Source: a virus. Taken from it: a stretch of 64,000 bases of DNA. The DNA lies in IMG/VR virus record IMGVR_UViG_3300046516_001541, positions 1 to 64,000 of that record. One strand, 5' to 3'. Numbering within the stretch: position 1 is the first letter of the stretch; each line of letters begins with the position of its first letter. Of this stretch, positions 14,230 to 22,144 are shown one piece after another. Below the pieces are notes generated by a model. It was not told the DNA's origin, searched no databases, and saw nothing but the letters and a program-made list of their open reading frames with translations. The position numbers and the translations under genes are program-made.

Positions 14230-14658
14230 TCAGGTAGTCGCCGCAATCGCGCAGCGCTCCGGCGAGCAGTTGCGGATGCAGGGAGTTTTGGTCACGGGAC
14301 ACGCGAAAGCGTGCAGAGCGCCGCACGTGCGCGGATCGTGAGCCTCGTTGTGATCGATGCAGTAGTGGGATTCGGAGGCTTTCTGAGCGCACGCGATAAA
14401 CACCGGTTCCCAAAAGCCATAACGGACGAGGTCGGGCTTCACGGTAGTAAAACGCCACTCGCCGAAACTGTTCTGACATCGCCACGCAACTGGCTGTTGT
14501 TCGCTCGTCTCGAGAGCGTTGGCTTCGAGCGCAGCGGCGTACCCATTCAGCCAGGCAGCATCAGAGCCGTTGGCTGGCTCACGATTGAACCTCGCTACGA
14601 ATGCATTGCCAGCCTGCACGGCGTTGCTCTGTTTTGAGGTGCGAGCAACTTCATTCAT
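14230..14658 (-). CDS. Hypothetical protein with Cys-rich C-terminus, 142 aa
   Basis: Start at ATG 14658 (MNEVARTSKQSNAV), which overlaps the previous TGA. Residues 15-45 include an FNREPANGSDAAWLNGY stretch; the C-terminal 45 residues hold nine Cys and several His (CIDHNEAHDPRTC, CPVTKTPCIRNCSPERC). The first codons are nearly repeated at 15666, where the copy stops after 14 codons. No family recognised. Confidence 0.6.
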   Translation of the reverse strand: MNEVARTSKQSNAVQAGNAFVARFNREPANGSDAAWLNGYAAALEANALETSEQQPVAWRCQNSFGEWRFTTVKPDLVRYGFWEPVFIACAQKASESHYCIDHNEAHDPRTCGALHAFACPVTKTPCIRNCSPERCAIAATT

Positions 14659-15017
14659 GGCGTCGGCTCCGGACAGGTGCAAGGTTGATTCCGATATCCT
14701 TGGCCTGACTCTGGATGACGCAGGCATGTCGAGCGTTTTACTGGACTCAGCGTTGAGTCGAAGCGGGCATTCTTCAGGTAGTTCCACGGCAATGCGTTGT
14801 TGATATGCGACCATCGATGCGTGAATTCGCCATTGCTCATCTGAATCAGGAAGTGCTCCACGTTGTCATAGCGCACGCCTAGCGAGCGCCAGGCCATCGG
14901 GACGGCTTTGGAGGGATCGCCTTCGCATGGTCCAGGCGGTACATCGTCGTGAGGTATCGCGCAGTGTACGCAGGGGTCACCGTAATGGTGAAGCTCATCC
15001 GATGTGAGCGTGCTCAT
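14655..15017 (-). CDS. Hypothetical protein, 120 aa
   Basis: ATG at 15017 overlaps the stop of the gene before it. N-terminal CVHCAIPHDDVPPGPCEG is a compact Cys/His cluster; the middle (MAWRSLGVRYDNVEHFLIQM) looks globular. Both ends overlap neighbours by 4 nt. Unknown function. Confidence 0.6.
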   Translation of the reverse strand: MSTLTSDELHHYGDPCVHCAIPHDDVPPGPCEGDPSKAVPMAWRSLGVRYDNVEHFLIQMSNGEFTHRWSHINNALPWNYLKNARFDSTLSPVKRSTCLRHPESGQGYRNQPCTCPEPTP

Positions 15018-15250
15018 GGCTTGTTCATCCTGATTTTGATGATCACTTCCTCGCCCGCGGTCATCTGGTCCCACTTGAGCTCACATACCTGTAGGAGCAT
15101 TTCGAGAGCGTGAGCGTCATCGTCGGTCACGAAGACGTCGAAGTCTTTCATCGGGGAAGGCTCTATTTCCCACTTGTGAGTACCGGGCGCGTGGTCGCAG
15201 CCCTCGGTACAGTCCATCTCATCTTCGGGGGTGAGTGTTCGGTCAGTCAT
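15014..15250 (-). CDS. Acidic protein, 78 aa
   Basis: Starts MTDRTLTPEDEMDCTEGCDH and keeps a strongly acidic first half; the second half (LLQVCELKWDQMTAGEEVII) is helical then beta. ATG at 15250 overlaps the upstream stop by 8 nt. No family recognised. Confidence 0.6.
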   Translation of the reverse strand: MTDRTLTPEDEMDCTEGCDHAPGTHKWEIEPSPMKDFDVFVTDDDAHALEMLLQVCELKWDQMTAGEEVIIKIRMNKP

Positions 15251-15641
15251 AATCGTCGCCCCAGTCGTTGTCGTAGCGGGCTAATTCCTCGCTAGCTTCG
15301 TCGTTCCGTCGTTTGATACACCCGCCACAGACCCGATAGACTGGGCCGCCCATGCCTTCGTCGTAGTCGCGAGCGTCGCGCAAATCGGTCGCTTCCCGTT
15401 CGCACCAATCGCAAACACCCGTCCGAGCTTCAGGGCTGCGCCGGTACTCCCGAAGTTTGTCCAAGCATTCCTGGCAGTAGTCACCAAACTCACAGCCGAA
15501 GGAGTCAGTTTCGCCCTGAATGCGTGCCACGGCCTTTCGGTTGGGGTGGTCATCGCACCTCGCACCTTCCGGTAATGTGTGGCTACTGTAGGGCAGCGTT
15601 CCGACTGGGCCCCGTGAGATGTCAGCCACGGTTGTTCTCAT
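15243..15641 (-). CDS. Conserved phage-type zinc-ribbon protein, 132 aa
   Basis: Holds a Cys series spread over the whole protein: CDDHP, GCEFGDYCQEC, GVCDWC and VCGGC. The block GVCDWCEREATDLRDARDYD followed by GPVYRVCGGC is familiar from many uncharacterised phage proteins. I set the start at ATG 15641 (MRTTVADISRG); a TTG at 15656 is possible. Probably a double zinc ribbon of unknown role. Confidence 0.6.
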   Translation of the reverse strand: MRTTVADISRGPVGTLPYSSHTLPEGARCDDHPNRKAVARIQGETDSFGCEFGDYCQECLDKLREYRRSPEARTGVCDWCEREATDLRDARDYDEGMGGPVYRVCGGCIKRRNDEASEELARYDNDWGDDYD

Positions 15642-15666
15642 CTGCAGTGCGAGCAACGTCGTTCAT
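15622..15666 (-). other. 14-codon ORF repeating the start of the gene at 14658
   Basis: ATG 15666 overlaps the upstream TGA (ATGA). The peptide MNDVARTADENNRG mirrors MNEVARTSKQ at 14658, and the flanking bases match too (GTCGCC/GACGCC before ATG). It stops after 14 codons inside the next gene. It may be a leader peptide coupling translation to the gene at 15641, or the remnant of a duplicated gene. Confidence 0.4.
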
Positions 15667-16556
15667 GGCGACTCCCTCGGCACTCCCAGATTGACCACTC
15701 GCACAACCTGACCATTCGGACTGTGCAGTTCAATTTGATCCGGTGGACTTGTCGGATCTTCTACGATCAGGATCGGAATACCGAGAAGTTGCTCTGCGGT
15801 TTTCCGATATGGTTGTTCGTGCTCGACACCTCCCAGCGCTTCGGAGATGGGGCCAGGGCGAAGATTCTCGGCGAGGTTGCGCAGCGCCTCATTCTCGGCG
15901 GCCATCACTCCTATAGTTCGAAGTGCGTCCGTGCAAGCGCGCGCAGTCTCCAATCGAGCCTCACGGAGCTCGTCGCGCAACTTTGCAATCTCTGCCTTTC
16001 GCAACTCGATCTTGCCAATCGCCTCTTTCAGAGCGGGCGCGAGATCAGTATGGAATGGTTGCTTTGAGGCTGAGGCGCGCACGCGCAATTGCTCAATCTC
16101 GTCTGGGCTGAAGCATCGCAGCTCCTGGGGCCGTGAAGACTCGTTCCTAACCGAATCCTCACCTACGGTTGTGGCCCCAGGAGTTGCAACCTGTTCGGCG
16201 TCGATTTCTTCGACCTGACCGCCGCAATGACCGCAGTAGTCCAGTAGTTCCAAACCGCTCGACAAATAGAATTCATGGCCGCAATCACTCAGCCACAATG
16301 AACCGCCGAGCTCGGCCTGAGTGTAACGGCAGATTTTCGCTTGCACGACAGCGGATTCCGGCTTCTCGAAGATCGAGCCAGCCAACTGAATCGAATGCGG
16401 CAACATCACGGGAATGATCCCCGTCGGCGCCAGATAGTCGCGCAGCGCCATCATCAGCGATCGATGCTCGTTATCATCGGAAGTCACATTGAAAAACACG
16501 ACATCGCCAGGCTTCGCGGCGCGCAGAACGGTGATCTTCAGGTCGTCGGCGGTCAT
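15663..16556 (-). CDS. Hypothetical protein with Cys site and coiled coil, 297 aa
   Basis: Largest gene of the minus cluster. Residues 1-90 are globular; a CGHEF...CGHCGG pair (about 92-112) may bind zinc; residues about 165-235 form a long charged helix (IGKIELRKAEIAKLRDELRE), likely a coiled coil. Start 16556 overlaps the upstream TGA. No family recognised. Confidence 0.6.
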   Translation of the reverse strand: MTADDLKITVLRAAKPGDVVFFNVTSDDNEHRSLMMALRDYLAPTGIIPVMLPHSIQLAGSIFEKPESAVVQAKICRYTQAELGGSLWLSDCGHEFYLSSGLELLDYCGHCGGQVEEIDAEQVATPGATTVGEDSVRNESSRPQELRCFSPDEIEQLRVRASASKQPFHTDLAPALKEAIGKIELRKAEIAKLRDELREARLETARACTDALRTIGVMAAENEALRNLAENLRPGPISEALGGVEHEQPYRKTAEQLLGIPILIVEDPTSPPDQIELHSPNGQVVRVVNLGVPRESP

Positions 16557-16801
16557 TGCACGACCGCTTCTAAAGCGTAGCGCGTGATGGCGTAGGGCCC
16601 GCGGCAGCCGACTCCAGGCTGACCAAAGATCGCATTGCCTTTGGTCAGTTGCTGAAATGATTGCCGCATGACCTGAGTCAGCGCGTTATGGAATTCCAAC
16701 GCGCCGGTCTCAATCTCTCCGGTCGTGGTCCATGTCTGACCTTCCGCGCCATCGCCGATCATCCGGGCGGCGGTGCCTTCGACTGTCCATTTGTATTTCA
16801 T
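16553..16801 (-). CDS. Hypothetical protein, 82 aa
   Basis: Start ATG 16801 (MKYKWTVEGTAARM), two nt past the stop of the small membrane gene. The sequence looks like a single small alpha/beta domain; FGQPGVGCRGPY is a distinctive loop. Its TGA overlaps the next ATG. Similar uncharacterised proteins are common in phages, but I give no function. Confidence 0.6.
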   Translation of the reverse strand: MKYKWTVEGTAARMIGDGAEGQTWTTTGEIETGALEFHNALTQVMRQSFQQLTKGNAIFGQPGVGCRGPYAITRYALEAVVQ

Positions 16802-16802
16802 A

Positions 16803-16943
16803 TCAGCCCCGATCTTGATTGATGTTGTTTCCCCAGATGGCCAGAAACACGCCAAGCGACGCGATCCAACCGCCTTTCCAGGCCACAAGCGCGATGCCCG
16901 CGAGACCAATGGCCAATCCGCCGAATGCTTTGAACCAGCGCAT
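16803..16943 (-). CDS. Small membrane protein, 46 aa
   Basis: ATG at 16943 shares a base with the ssb stop (TGATG). Residues about 5-22 and 25-40 are hydrophobic (GGLAIGLAGIALVAW; WIASLGVFLAIWG), giving one or two membrane helices. Unknown role. Several other one-TM peptides in this cluster are placed the same way. Confidence 0.55.
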   Translation of the reverse strand: MRWFKAFGGLAIGLAGIALVAWKGGWIASLGVFLAIWGNNINQDRG

Positions 16944-17410
16944 CAAAACGGGATATCTTCATCGAAGTCATCGCCATGGCCGCCACCAGATTGGTGCGAT
17001 GGCTGAGTCCGCTGCTGCTGGCGTGGCGCTCCGCCGGCCGAGGTGCCCTGTCCGGCATCTCCTTCCCTCGGCTTGCTACCGAGCATCTGCATGTTGGAAC
17101 AGATGATTTCCGTCTTGTAGCGATCTTTCCCGGTGTCTTTATCCTGCCACTTGCGCGTGGAGAGTTTGCCTTCGATGAATACCTGCGATCCTTTCTTGAG
17201 GTATTCGCCGCAGATTTTGGCGAGAGGACCGAATGCAGAGATGCTGTGCCATTCAGTCTTTTCCACCTTGTCGCCTGTTTCTTTGTTCTTCCATGATTCG
17301 CCGGTCGCGATGCTGAAGTTGCAGACCGTCTCGCCGCTGGGGAGCGCGCGGGACTCCGGATCGCGGCCTAGGCGACCGATCAGCATGACTCGGTTGAGAT
17401 CGTTGGCCAT
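16943..17410 (-). CDS. ssb: Single-stranded DNA-binding protein
   Basis: 155 residues. OB-fold hallmarks of bacterial SSB are present: [14 protein letters not shown] at the N-terminus, [15 protein letters not shown], and [20 protein letters not shown] Gly/Gln-rich linker leads to the acidic tip DDFDEDIPF, which recruits SSB partners. It protects ssDNA in replication and recombination. Start overlaps the upstream stop (TAATG). The only replication-type gene seen in the window. Confidence 0.95.
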   Translation of the reverse strand: MANDLNRVMLIGRLGRDPESRALPSGETVCNFSIATGESWKNKETGDKVEKTEWHSISAFGPLAKICGEYLKKGSQVFIEGKLSTRKWQDKDTGKDRYKTEIICSNMQMLGSKPREGDAGQGTSAGGAPRQQQRTQPSHQSGGGHGDDFDEDIPF

Positions 17411-17895
17411 TATTTCCCGTTCTCTTTCAGAAGTTGTGCCAATTGCTGCGGGTCAAACAGTCGATCGAACTGCTTTTTATCGCCGAATACGCTCGCGCAC
17501 GTCATCTTTTCATGTGTGCCGAGCATTACCCGGCCTTTCTCGTCCACGATTTCGCCCCTGCTCGGAAAGGTCTGCAGGTTCTCTTGGCAATCGGCCAGAG
17601 AAGTATAAAGCAACACGCCTGATGGCGGCGGAAAATTGTCGGGACATAGCCCGCTGCAATATGCAATCTGAACGTAGATCAGGCTATCTGCCGTTCTGTT
17701 TGGTTCGGTCAGAGTTATGCCATTTTTCAGGGCTGACGGTGCAGCGAGTTCCAATTTATTGGTAGCCGGAAGGTAAGGGCGAGTACCCCAGGATTTACTA
17801 TCACTAGGTCCCACAACCTGCTTGGATGGAACATAGTGAATGATCAGTATTGTCCCAACAACGCCAATTACAAACATTACAATTAGAAAGCGCAT
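17410..17895 (-). CDS. Exported or membrane-anchored protein, 161 aa (paralogue A)
   Basis: N-terminal residues 2-19 ([18 protein letters not shown]) form a signal or anchor helix. Residues about 74-110 contain [20 protein letters not shown] and [14 protein letters not shown], closely repeated in the next gene. Four cysteines suggest disulphides outside the cytoplasm. Family unknown; the pair is discussed in the findings. Confidence 0.6.
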   Translation of the reverse strand: MRFLIVMFVIGVVGTILIIHYVPSKQVVGPSDSKSWGTRPYLPATNKLELAAPSALKNGITLTEPNRTADSLIYVQIAYCSGLCPDNFPPPSGVLLYTSLADCQENLQTFPSRGEIVDEKGRVMLGTHEKMTCASVFGDKKQFDRLFDPQQLAQLLKENGK

Positions 17896-17908
17896 GGCGA
17901 CCTCTATT

Positions 17909-18130
17909 TTACGGCGTTGCCGGATGACTAAGTAACTTGTCGGCCGGGGCCACCGCAGAGCATGTTTGCTTCATTTTGATATTTGGAACATTTGGCAGGG
18001 GGTTCGAGGCAGCGTTCCCCTGGAGTTTCGCGGCGTCGCAAGCAGCCTGCGAAGTGAAAAGGAATACGCTGGGCGGCGGCAAAGTAGGCACGCACAGTCC
18101 GGTACAGTACATAATCAGGACGTAGAGCAT
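17909..18130 (-). CDS. Small protein, 73 aa (paralogue B)
   Basis: Starts MLYVLIMYCTGLCVPTLPPP at 18130, overlapping the upstream stop by 16 bp. It aligns with residues about 74-145 of the neighbour at 17410: same YC-x-G-x-C, PPPS, TS and later Cys, then MKQTC against MTC. It lacks the neighbour's signal segment, so either the hydrophobic start serves as one or it stays in the cell. Confidence 0.55.
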   Translation of the reverse strand: MLYVLIMYCTGLCVPTLPPPSVFLFTSQAACDAAKLQGNAASNPLPNVPNIKMKQTCSAVAPADKLLSHPATP

Positions 18131-18702
18131 GATGACCTCGATTCTTTGATCTTGTTTGCGAACGTATTCCAGGCGTCCGTATCTTGCCGCGCGACGAATA
18201 CGACTTGGTCGCCGATCGTCCAATCGACCTGATTCAGACCGCCAGGGAAGGTAAACGAGACGCGCGCCGGATGGCGATATCCATTGGTGGACATGATCTT
18301 GATCCCGGGCCACCGATGATATGCGAGCGTCGCAGCCATTTCTCCGCGGCACAGCTCATAAAGTCGATCGGTCCGGAATTCTTCCTGACAGCGCGGCGAG
18401 CAGAACACGTGAGCGCCGGCATAGACCGGGTCTAAAACGATCGGCTCGCCGTCACTATCCTCGGGATCCCGGCAAATTCGTTGCTGGCACTGCATGCACT
18501 GAAACCACCATCCGTGCTCGACGAGCACTGGATCCGGAACCTGGGGCGCGTATTCATCAAAAGCCGGATACCGGTTGCATTCGACATCGCTGAATTCCGC
18601 ATTGAGCTCGTTGGCACCGTTGCGGCGCGCGACCACATTGTGCAGGGCGAATTCGACGCAACAGCCGTCTCCGTGGACCTCGCGCACGATGTAGGCTTTC
18701 AC
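18115..18702 (-). CDS. Conserved phage-type protein with Cys motif, 195 aa
   Basis: GTG start at 18702 overlaps the previous TGA. Block VLVEHGWWFQCMQCQQRIC near the middle and VFCSPRCQEEFR 40 residues on make a probable zinc site, of the type seen in uncharacterised phage proteins. The opening KAYIVREVHGDGC also looks conserved. Function unknown. Confidence 0.6.
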   Translation of the reverse strand: MKAYIVREVHGDGCCVEFALHNVVARRNGANELNAEFSDVECNRYPAFDEYAPQVPDPVLVEHGWWFQCMQCQQRICRDPEDSDGEPIVLDPVYAGAHVFCSPRCQEEFRTDRLYELCRGEMAATLAYHRWPGIKIMSTNGYRHPARVSFTFPGGLNQVDWTIGDQVVFVARQDTDAWNTFANKIKESRSSCSTS

Positions 18703-19016
18703 GATGGCGGCTCCGATGGAATGATCGCGACCGGTTCGGGAGGGCGCTTTCCTGCCGAAGATTCCCAGTTGATATCTGGGTATTCCAGCTGCAGTGCATT
18801 TAGCAAAGACGGAATCGAATCGCACAACGAGCCGATGCACGCTTTCGTCCGCAGCCATGAATCGTCGGTCACTGCTTGATGCAAATGCATGGCCTGAATG
18901 GCGACCGTGGCCATGGCGCATTCGAGGCTCAACTGTTGCTCGCGGCATTCATTGCGAAAGCGCCTCAGTGCCGCGACTGACACGAGACGAGAATGCTTGC
19001 CGCGCTGTCTGCTCAC
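18699..19016 (-). CDS. Hypothetical protein, 105 aa
   Basis: GTG at 19016 overlaps the stop of the 28-aa membrane peptide (GTGA) and its own TGA overlaps the next GTG. Starts MSRQRGKHSRLVSVAALRRF, basic then helical, Pro-rich end. No family recognised. Confidence 0.55.
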   Translation of the reverse strand: MSRQRGKHSRLVSVAALRRFRNECREQQLSLECAMATVAIQAMHLHQAVTDDSWLRTKACIGSLCDSIPSLLNALQLEYPDINWESSAGKRPPEPVAIIPSEPPS

Positions 19017-19099
19017 TTTTTGTGTTTGAGCCAGACGATCCAGGCGACAAGAGCGCAAAACGCGACCATTGCGAGAGCATCAGGCCAACCCATGTTCAT
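19013..19099 (-). CDS. Single-TM peptide, 28 aa
   Basis: ATG at 19099 overlaps the TGA of the gene upstream; its own TGA overlaps the next GTG. The peptide MNMGWPDALAMVAFCALV continues into a WIVWL stretch and ends KHKK: one membrane helix with basic cytoplasmic end. Called on coupling at both ends. Confidence 0.5.
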   Translation of the reverse strand: MNMGWPDALAMVAFCALVAWIVWLKHKK

Positions 19100-19323
19100 T
19101 TTTTAGCTCCGGTTTCCAAATTCTCGCCGCACATCGGACAGAACAGGGCGAGCAGCGTGGCCGGTGGCGCTCCCTTTTTTCCTTTCCTCGGATCGACTTT
19201 CGAGGTCCGGATTCCGATTCCGTCCGAGGATTTCATGCGGCTGTCAAACACGATGATGGGCTCGATACGAGTGTTATGTTCGGCCAATTTCTTGTTGGCG
19301 ACGGCGATGCATCTATGAGGCAT
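19096..19323 (-). CDS. Zinc-knuckle protein, 75 aa
   Basis: Starts MPHRCIAVANKKLAEHNTRI; a CPMCGENL pair near the C-terminus gives half a zinc ribbon, with Cys and His early in the protein as possible partners. Middle segment is basic (KVDPRKGKKG). Unknown function. Confidence 0.55.
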   Translation of the reverse strand: MPHRCIAVANKKLAEHNTRIEPIIVFDSRMKSSDGIGIRTSKVDPRKGKKGAPPATLLALFCPMCGENLETGAKK

Positions 19324-19329
19324 TTTTAG

Positions 19330-19929
19330 TTATCCAGGCACGGTTTGAACGGTGGCTTTCGACAAATCGTATTGCCGAATTCCCCACGCGATCGCGTAAC
19401 AGCACCAGATGAACCGGTGAGTGTATTCGCTGAAGTTGCATTCCCAACTTTCTTGGAAAGGGTGGCGTTTCTCATATTTGAAGTCAAACATGGCCTGACG
19501 TGCCGGATGTTCTCCGTCCTGTGAATAATTGAGCACTTCATCCTTGATGCGATCGCGCAACTCATCGTCCGCTTCCACATCATCGAGCCATTCTTTTACG
19601 TGAGACTCTAACTTCTCAGACGAATATTCATAGTGGCCATCAGTCTTGCTCGTGGCTTCGAGCTTTTCGCTCCAATATCCTTCATTGATCCGCAGCGGCC
19701 CAGCTTCCTTGCCGCGGAAGAATTGGAACATGTCATCGATCCGGCTGAAGACGTAGCAGCCCATATCGCCGGAGTAACACAGGTAGTGCGGATAGGTGAC
19801 GACATCGAAGTGCATATGACCACTGCCAGGAATGGCGAAGTGTAGGTGCCGGTATACTCCGTCATCGCGCAGCACGGTCATTGCGTGTTTGCCCACGTCT
19901 TTCAGGAAGCTCTCTTCAGTCACTTTCAC
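19330..19929 (-). CDS. Conserved phage-type hypothetical protein, 199 aa
   Basis: GTG at 19929 (MKVTEESFLKDVGKH) just overlaps the previous gene; a GTG two codons on is equally possible. The block HLHFAIPGSGHMHFDVVTYP followed by YSGDMGCYVFSRIDDMFQFF is familiar from uncharacterised proteins of many tailed phages. Several His and one Cys could form an active site, but none is established. Confidence 0.65.
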   Translation of the reverse strand: MKVTEESFLKDVGKHAMTVLRDDGVYRHLHFAIPGSGHMHFDVVTYPHYLCYSGDMGCYVFSRIDDMFQFFRGKEAGPLRINEGYWSEKLEATSKTDGHYEYSSEKLESHVKEWLDDVEADDELRDRIKDEVLNYSQDGEHPARQAMFDFKYEKRHPFQESWECNFSEYTHRFIWCCYAIAWGIRQYDLSKATVQTVPG

Positions 19930-20212
19930 GTTGTTCGCCTGCGCTGTGCGATGGCAGTTCTCGACGTGCAACCTTCTCTCCGCAGCGCTTACACTTGCGC
20001 CACTTCTTGCTGATCGCTCGGGTACCGAAGCCACACTTCGGACACATCGCACCCATATAGACCAACATCAATAGGAAAGCTTCCAAATGCTTTTCGTTGG
20101 CCAGAGAAAAACGCTCATCCATTGGGAGCGGCTCCGGCGCAGAGGGGTACCCGTGTGAGGCATATATGCCACTGTCCGAGGAAATGCCAATCCATGCGCA
20201 ACGCTTTGTCAT
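19916..20212 (-). CDS. Zinc-ribbon protein, 98 aa
   Basis: CPKCGFG and CKRCGEK, 16 residues apart near the C-terminus, form a clear four-Cys zinc ribbon with a basic spacer (RAISKKWRK). The N-terminal half is neutral. Start at ATG 20212 is the first in frame. Unknown function. Confidence 0.6.
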   Translation of the reverse strand: MTKRCAWIGISSDSGIYASHGYPSAPEPLPMDERFSLANEKHLEAFLLMLVYMGAMCPKCGFGTRAISKKWRKCKRCGEKVARRELPSHSAGEQRESD

Positions 20213-20253
20213 GGGCAGGCGGGAGCAATCTCTGCGGCGGAGCCACGTTCAAA

Positions 20254-20592
20254 TTATCGTTTTTCGAACGCGATGCCGCCGCACTCACAAGGCGCGGGAC
20301 ATTTGACCGGTTCGGGAAATATGTGCACTTTCGCGCAGCTACAGCAGTACCAGCCCGTACTGAGCATCGGCGGTCGCGTGCCTGGCGGATAGATTTTGTC
20401 AGGCTCGCCGAGCAACGCGATGACCTCGGCTTTGGTTTTGGGCAGTGTCATGATTGTAGTCCCGGTTGCTCGCGCGCATACGGCTCGGCATACGAGCGCA
20501 TCGCTGATCGATGGATATTGCCACAGATAAAACTGACTCTTGCCACCATATGGAATGCGGCCGCAGCCTTTGCAGCGCTGATCTTTGGGCAC
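20254..20592 (-). CDS. Double zinc-ribbon protein, about 112 aa
   Basis: Cysteines occur as CKGC and CRAVC in the first half, CCSC and CPAPCECG in the second, suggesting two zinc modules. The start is uncertain: I take GTG 20592 (MPKDQRCKG), just after the previous stop; an internal ATG at 20451 would leave only the second module (65 aa). Unknown role. Confidence 0.5.
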   Translation of the reverse strand: MPKDQRCKGCGRIPYGGKSQFYLWQYPSISDALVCRAVCARATGTTIMTLPKTKAEVIALLGEPDKIYPPGTRPPMLSTGWYCCSCAKVHIFPEPVKCPAPCECGGIAFEKR

Positions 20593-20608
20593 GTTGGCCA
20601 GCGTGCGT

Positions 20609-21043
20609 TCAATCCTTCGCGCTGGGATGTTTGCTACTCCAGACAACTGTCTCGGTCGGCTTCGGCAGACCGCGCAAGTAACCATACTCAATTTGCCTGA
20701 ACGGTTCGCGGGAATACTCAGCCGGATTCGGTCGCATGCGCAATTGCTGGGCAATGCTGATCACAACAACCTCGAGCGGATGAGTCGGATCGATTTCACG
20801 GGCTATGGCATATTCTTTCATCTCCGTGATTGCAGTCGCAACCGCGGTGCCTTCGCCATGGTAATCGCTCAGCGTCTGAATATACTTGATAGTCTCTGTC
20901 CCTAACCGCACTTCGCATTTCGCCGAGATCTGCTCGAAGATGTAGTCGCGCACGATCACGACAGGCGGCGTCACATCTTCGATCGACACGAGTCTGCCGA
21001 CATGGCGAACGAATTCCCCGACCGCTGGCGGAATCTTGCTCAC
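20609..21043 (-). CDS. Hypothetical protein, 144 aa
   Basis: GTG at 21043 overlaps the stop of the previous gene (GTGA). Soluble alpha/beta composition, starting MSKIPPAVGEFVRHVGRLVS, with no Cys motif or membrane segment. No family recognised. Confidence 0.6.
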   Translation of the reverse strand: MSKIPPAVGEFVRHVGRLVSIEDVTPPVVIVRDYIFEQISAKCEVRLGTETIKYIQTLSDYHGEGTAVATAITEMKEYAIAREIDPTHPLEVVVISIAQQLRMRPNPAEYSREPFRQIEYGYLRGLPKPTETVVWSSKHPSAKD

Positions 21044-21222
21044 AACGTTGTGCTGGCGCGGCGCCAGATGTGGCGAAAGCCGACCTCGGCGCCGGTCCCC
21101 ACGGGCGCATCGCCGCTATCCAGGCATTCCTTTGATAGCTGCGCGATGAATTCCAGCGCGCTGCGCATGCGCTCGATGGTTTGCTCCGGCGTCTCTGCGG
21201 CGCGTTGGTTTTCAGTCCCCAT
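21040..21222 (-). CDS. Hypothetical protein, 60 aa
   Basis: ATG at 21222 (MGTENQRAAETPEQTIERM) overlaps the previous gene by 11 bp and ends in a GTGA overlap. One long helix is likely in the first 35 residues. The frame is open farther back, but that part is antisense-like shadow. Unknown function. Confidence 0.55.
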   Translation of the reverse strand: MGTENQRAAETPEQTIERMRSALEFIAQLSKECLDSGDAPVGTGAEVGFRHIWRRASTTL

Positions 21223-21538
21223 TGGCTTGCTCGACCAAATCCTTGGGCTGGACGATGACTTCCTTGCGACCTTCCCAAAGCAAGTTGTTCTTGTCGAGGT
21301 CAATGCCATGTTGCAATGCCAAGCGGATATTCTTCTGGAGGAGCCAGACGCGATGCTCGCTCTCAACCGCCTGGACGGCGTATCGAGCGACACCGACGCC
21401 AGTCAGGCGATCCGCCATATCGATATCCTTGATGGCCTGCAGCGCCAGGAGCAGTCCCCTGGTGACTCCCATGTCGACCAAATGATTGGGATCCGTGATG
21501 GGCAATTTCTGCGGGCTTGGATCATCCGGCTGTGGCAT
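21212..21538 (-). CDS. Hypothetical protein, 108 aa
   Basis: Starts MPQPDDPSPQKLPITDPN; the rest is mainly helical (LVDMGVTRGLLLALQAIKDI; VESEHRVWLLQKNIRLALQ). Overlaps neighbours by 17 and 11 bp. No motif recognised. Confidence 0.6.
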   Translation of the reverse strand: MPQPDDPSPQKLPITDPNHLVDMGVTRGLLLALQAIKDIDMADRLTGVGVARYAVQAVESEHRVWLLQKNIRLALQHGIDLDKNNLLWEGRKEVIVQPKDLVEQANGD

Positions 21539-21773
21539 TCGTGTTGCTCCGATTGTTAGTTGCAGTGACGGTCACGCGGTCAAGAAGGTAATAACCCCTG
21601 ACGTTTTCGAGATGGATGACCGGATAGCCAGCATTGCAGACGTATGCGGCGCTGGTTGTTTCTGTCCTTTCAATCTGACCGTTATCCCGTTTGAGAGATA
21701 CCTCGGTTCCGATTGGATTGGCCGCATTCCAGCGATCGCATGCGGCCTGGGCGCGCTTTTGTTTTCGGTTCAT
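21522..21773 (-). CDS. Conserved phage-type hypothetical protein, 83 aa
   Basis: I choose ATG 21773 (MNRKQKRAQAACDRWNAANP) because it overlaps the preceding TGA; an ATG three codons earlier exists. The pattern of a basic start, NxxNPIGTEVSLKRDNG, then AAYVCNAGYPVIHLENVRGY, recalls small phage proteins that fold as an SH3-like barrel. Role unknown. Confidence 0.6.
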   Translation of the reverse strand: MNRKQKRAQAACDRWNAANPIGTEVSLKRDNGQIERTETTSAAYVCNAGYPVIHLENVRGYYLLDRVTVTATNNRSNTNATAG

Positions 21774-22144
21774 TGGTGGCACTTCAGTGTATTAAACGCC
21801 TTGGAAATCGCCTGCCAGAATCGGCGGCTCGTATCATCCATTTTGTCAGGATGCGCAAGTGTGACGGTTCCGGTCTGCATGCTGACTCGTACTACCTCCC
21901 CTTGAGCATCAGAGAAGGTGAGAAAGCATTCGTACTTTTTGCAGTCATTTCCGAAATCGATTCGTGGCTGCGATAGAGTGGTACTGAATTTCCAGGGAGA
22001 TGCTTTCGAGTCGACCGGGGCGGCAGTGCGCAATTTCGACTGGCCAAGTAAGGATGCCGGCGGCAATTCCGCAGCATAAGCATGCAGTCTCCACCCGAAT
22101 AAGCCAGTGAGCATCAGGCTAGCCAAAATCGCGACCGGTTTCAC
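21770..22144 (-). CDS. Exported protein, 124 aa
   Basis: GTG at 22144 overlaps the previous TGA. N-terminal MKPVAILASLMLTGLFGW followed by HAYAAE is a Sec signal peptide. The mature part has a CKKYEC pair and later a Cys, so disulphides are likely. Third exported product of this minus cluster besides the pair at 17410-18130. No family recognised. Confidence 0.6.
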   Translation of the reverse strand: MKPVAILASLMLTGLFGWRLHAYAAELPPASLLGQSKLRTAAPVDSKASPWKFSTTLSQPRIDFGNDCKKYECFLTFSDAQGEVVRVSMQTGTVTLAHPDKMDDTSRRFWQAISKAFNTLKCHQ

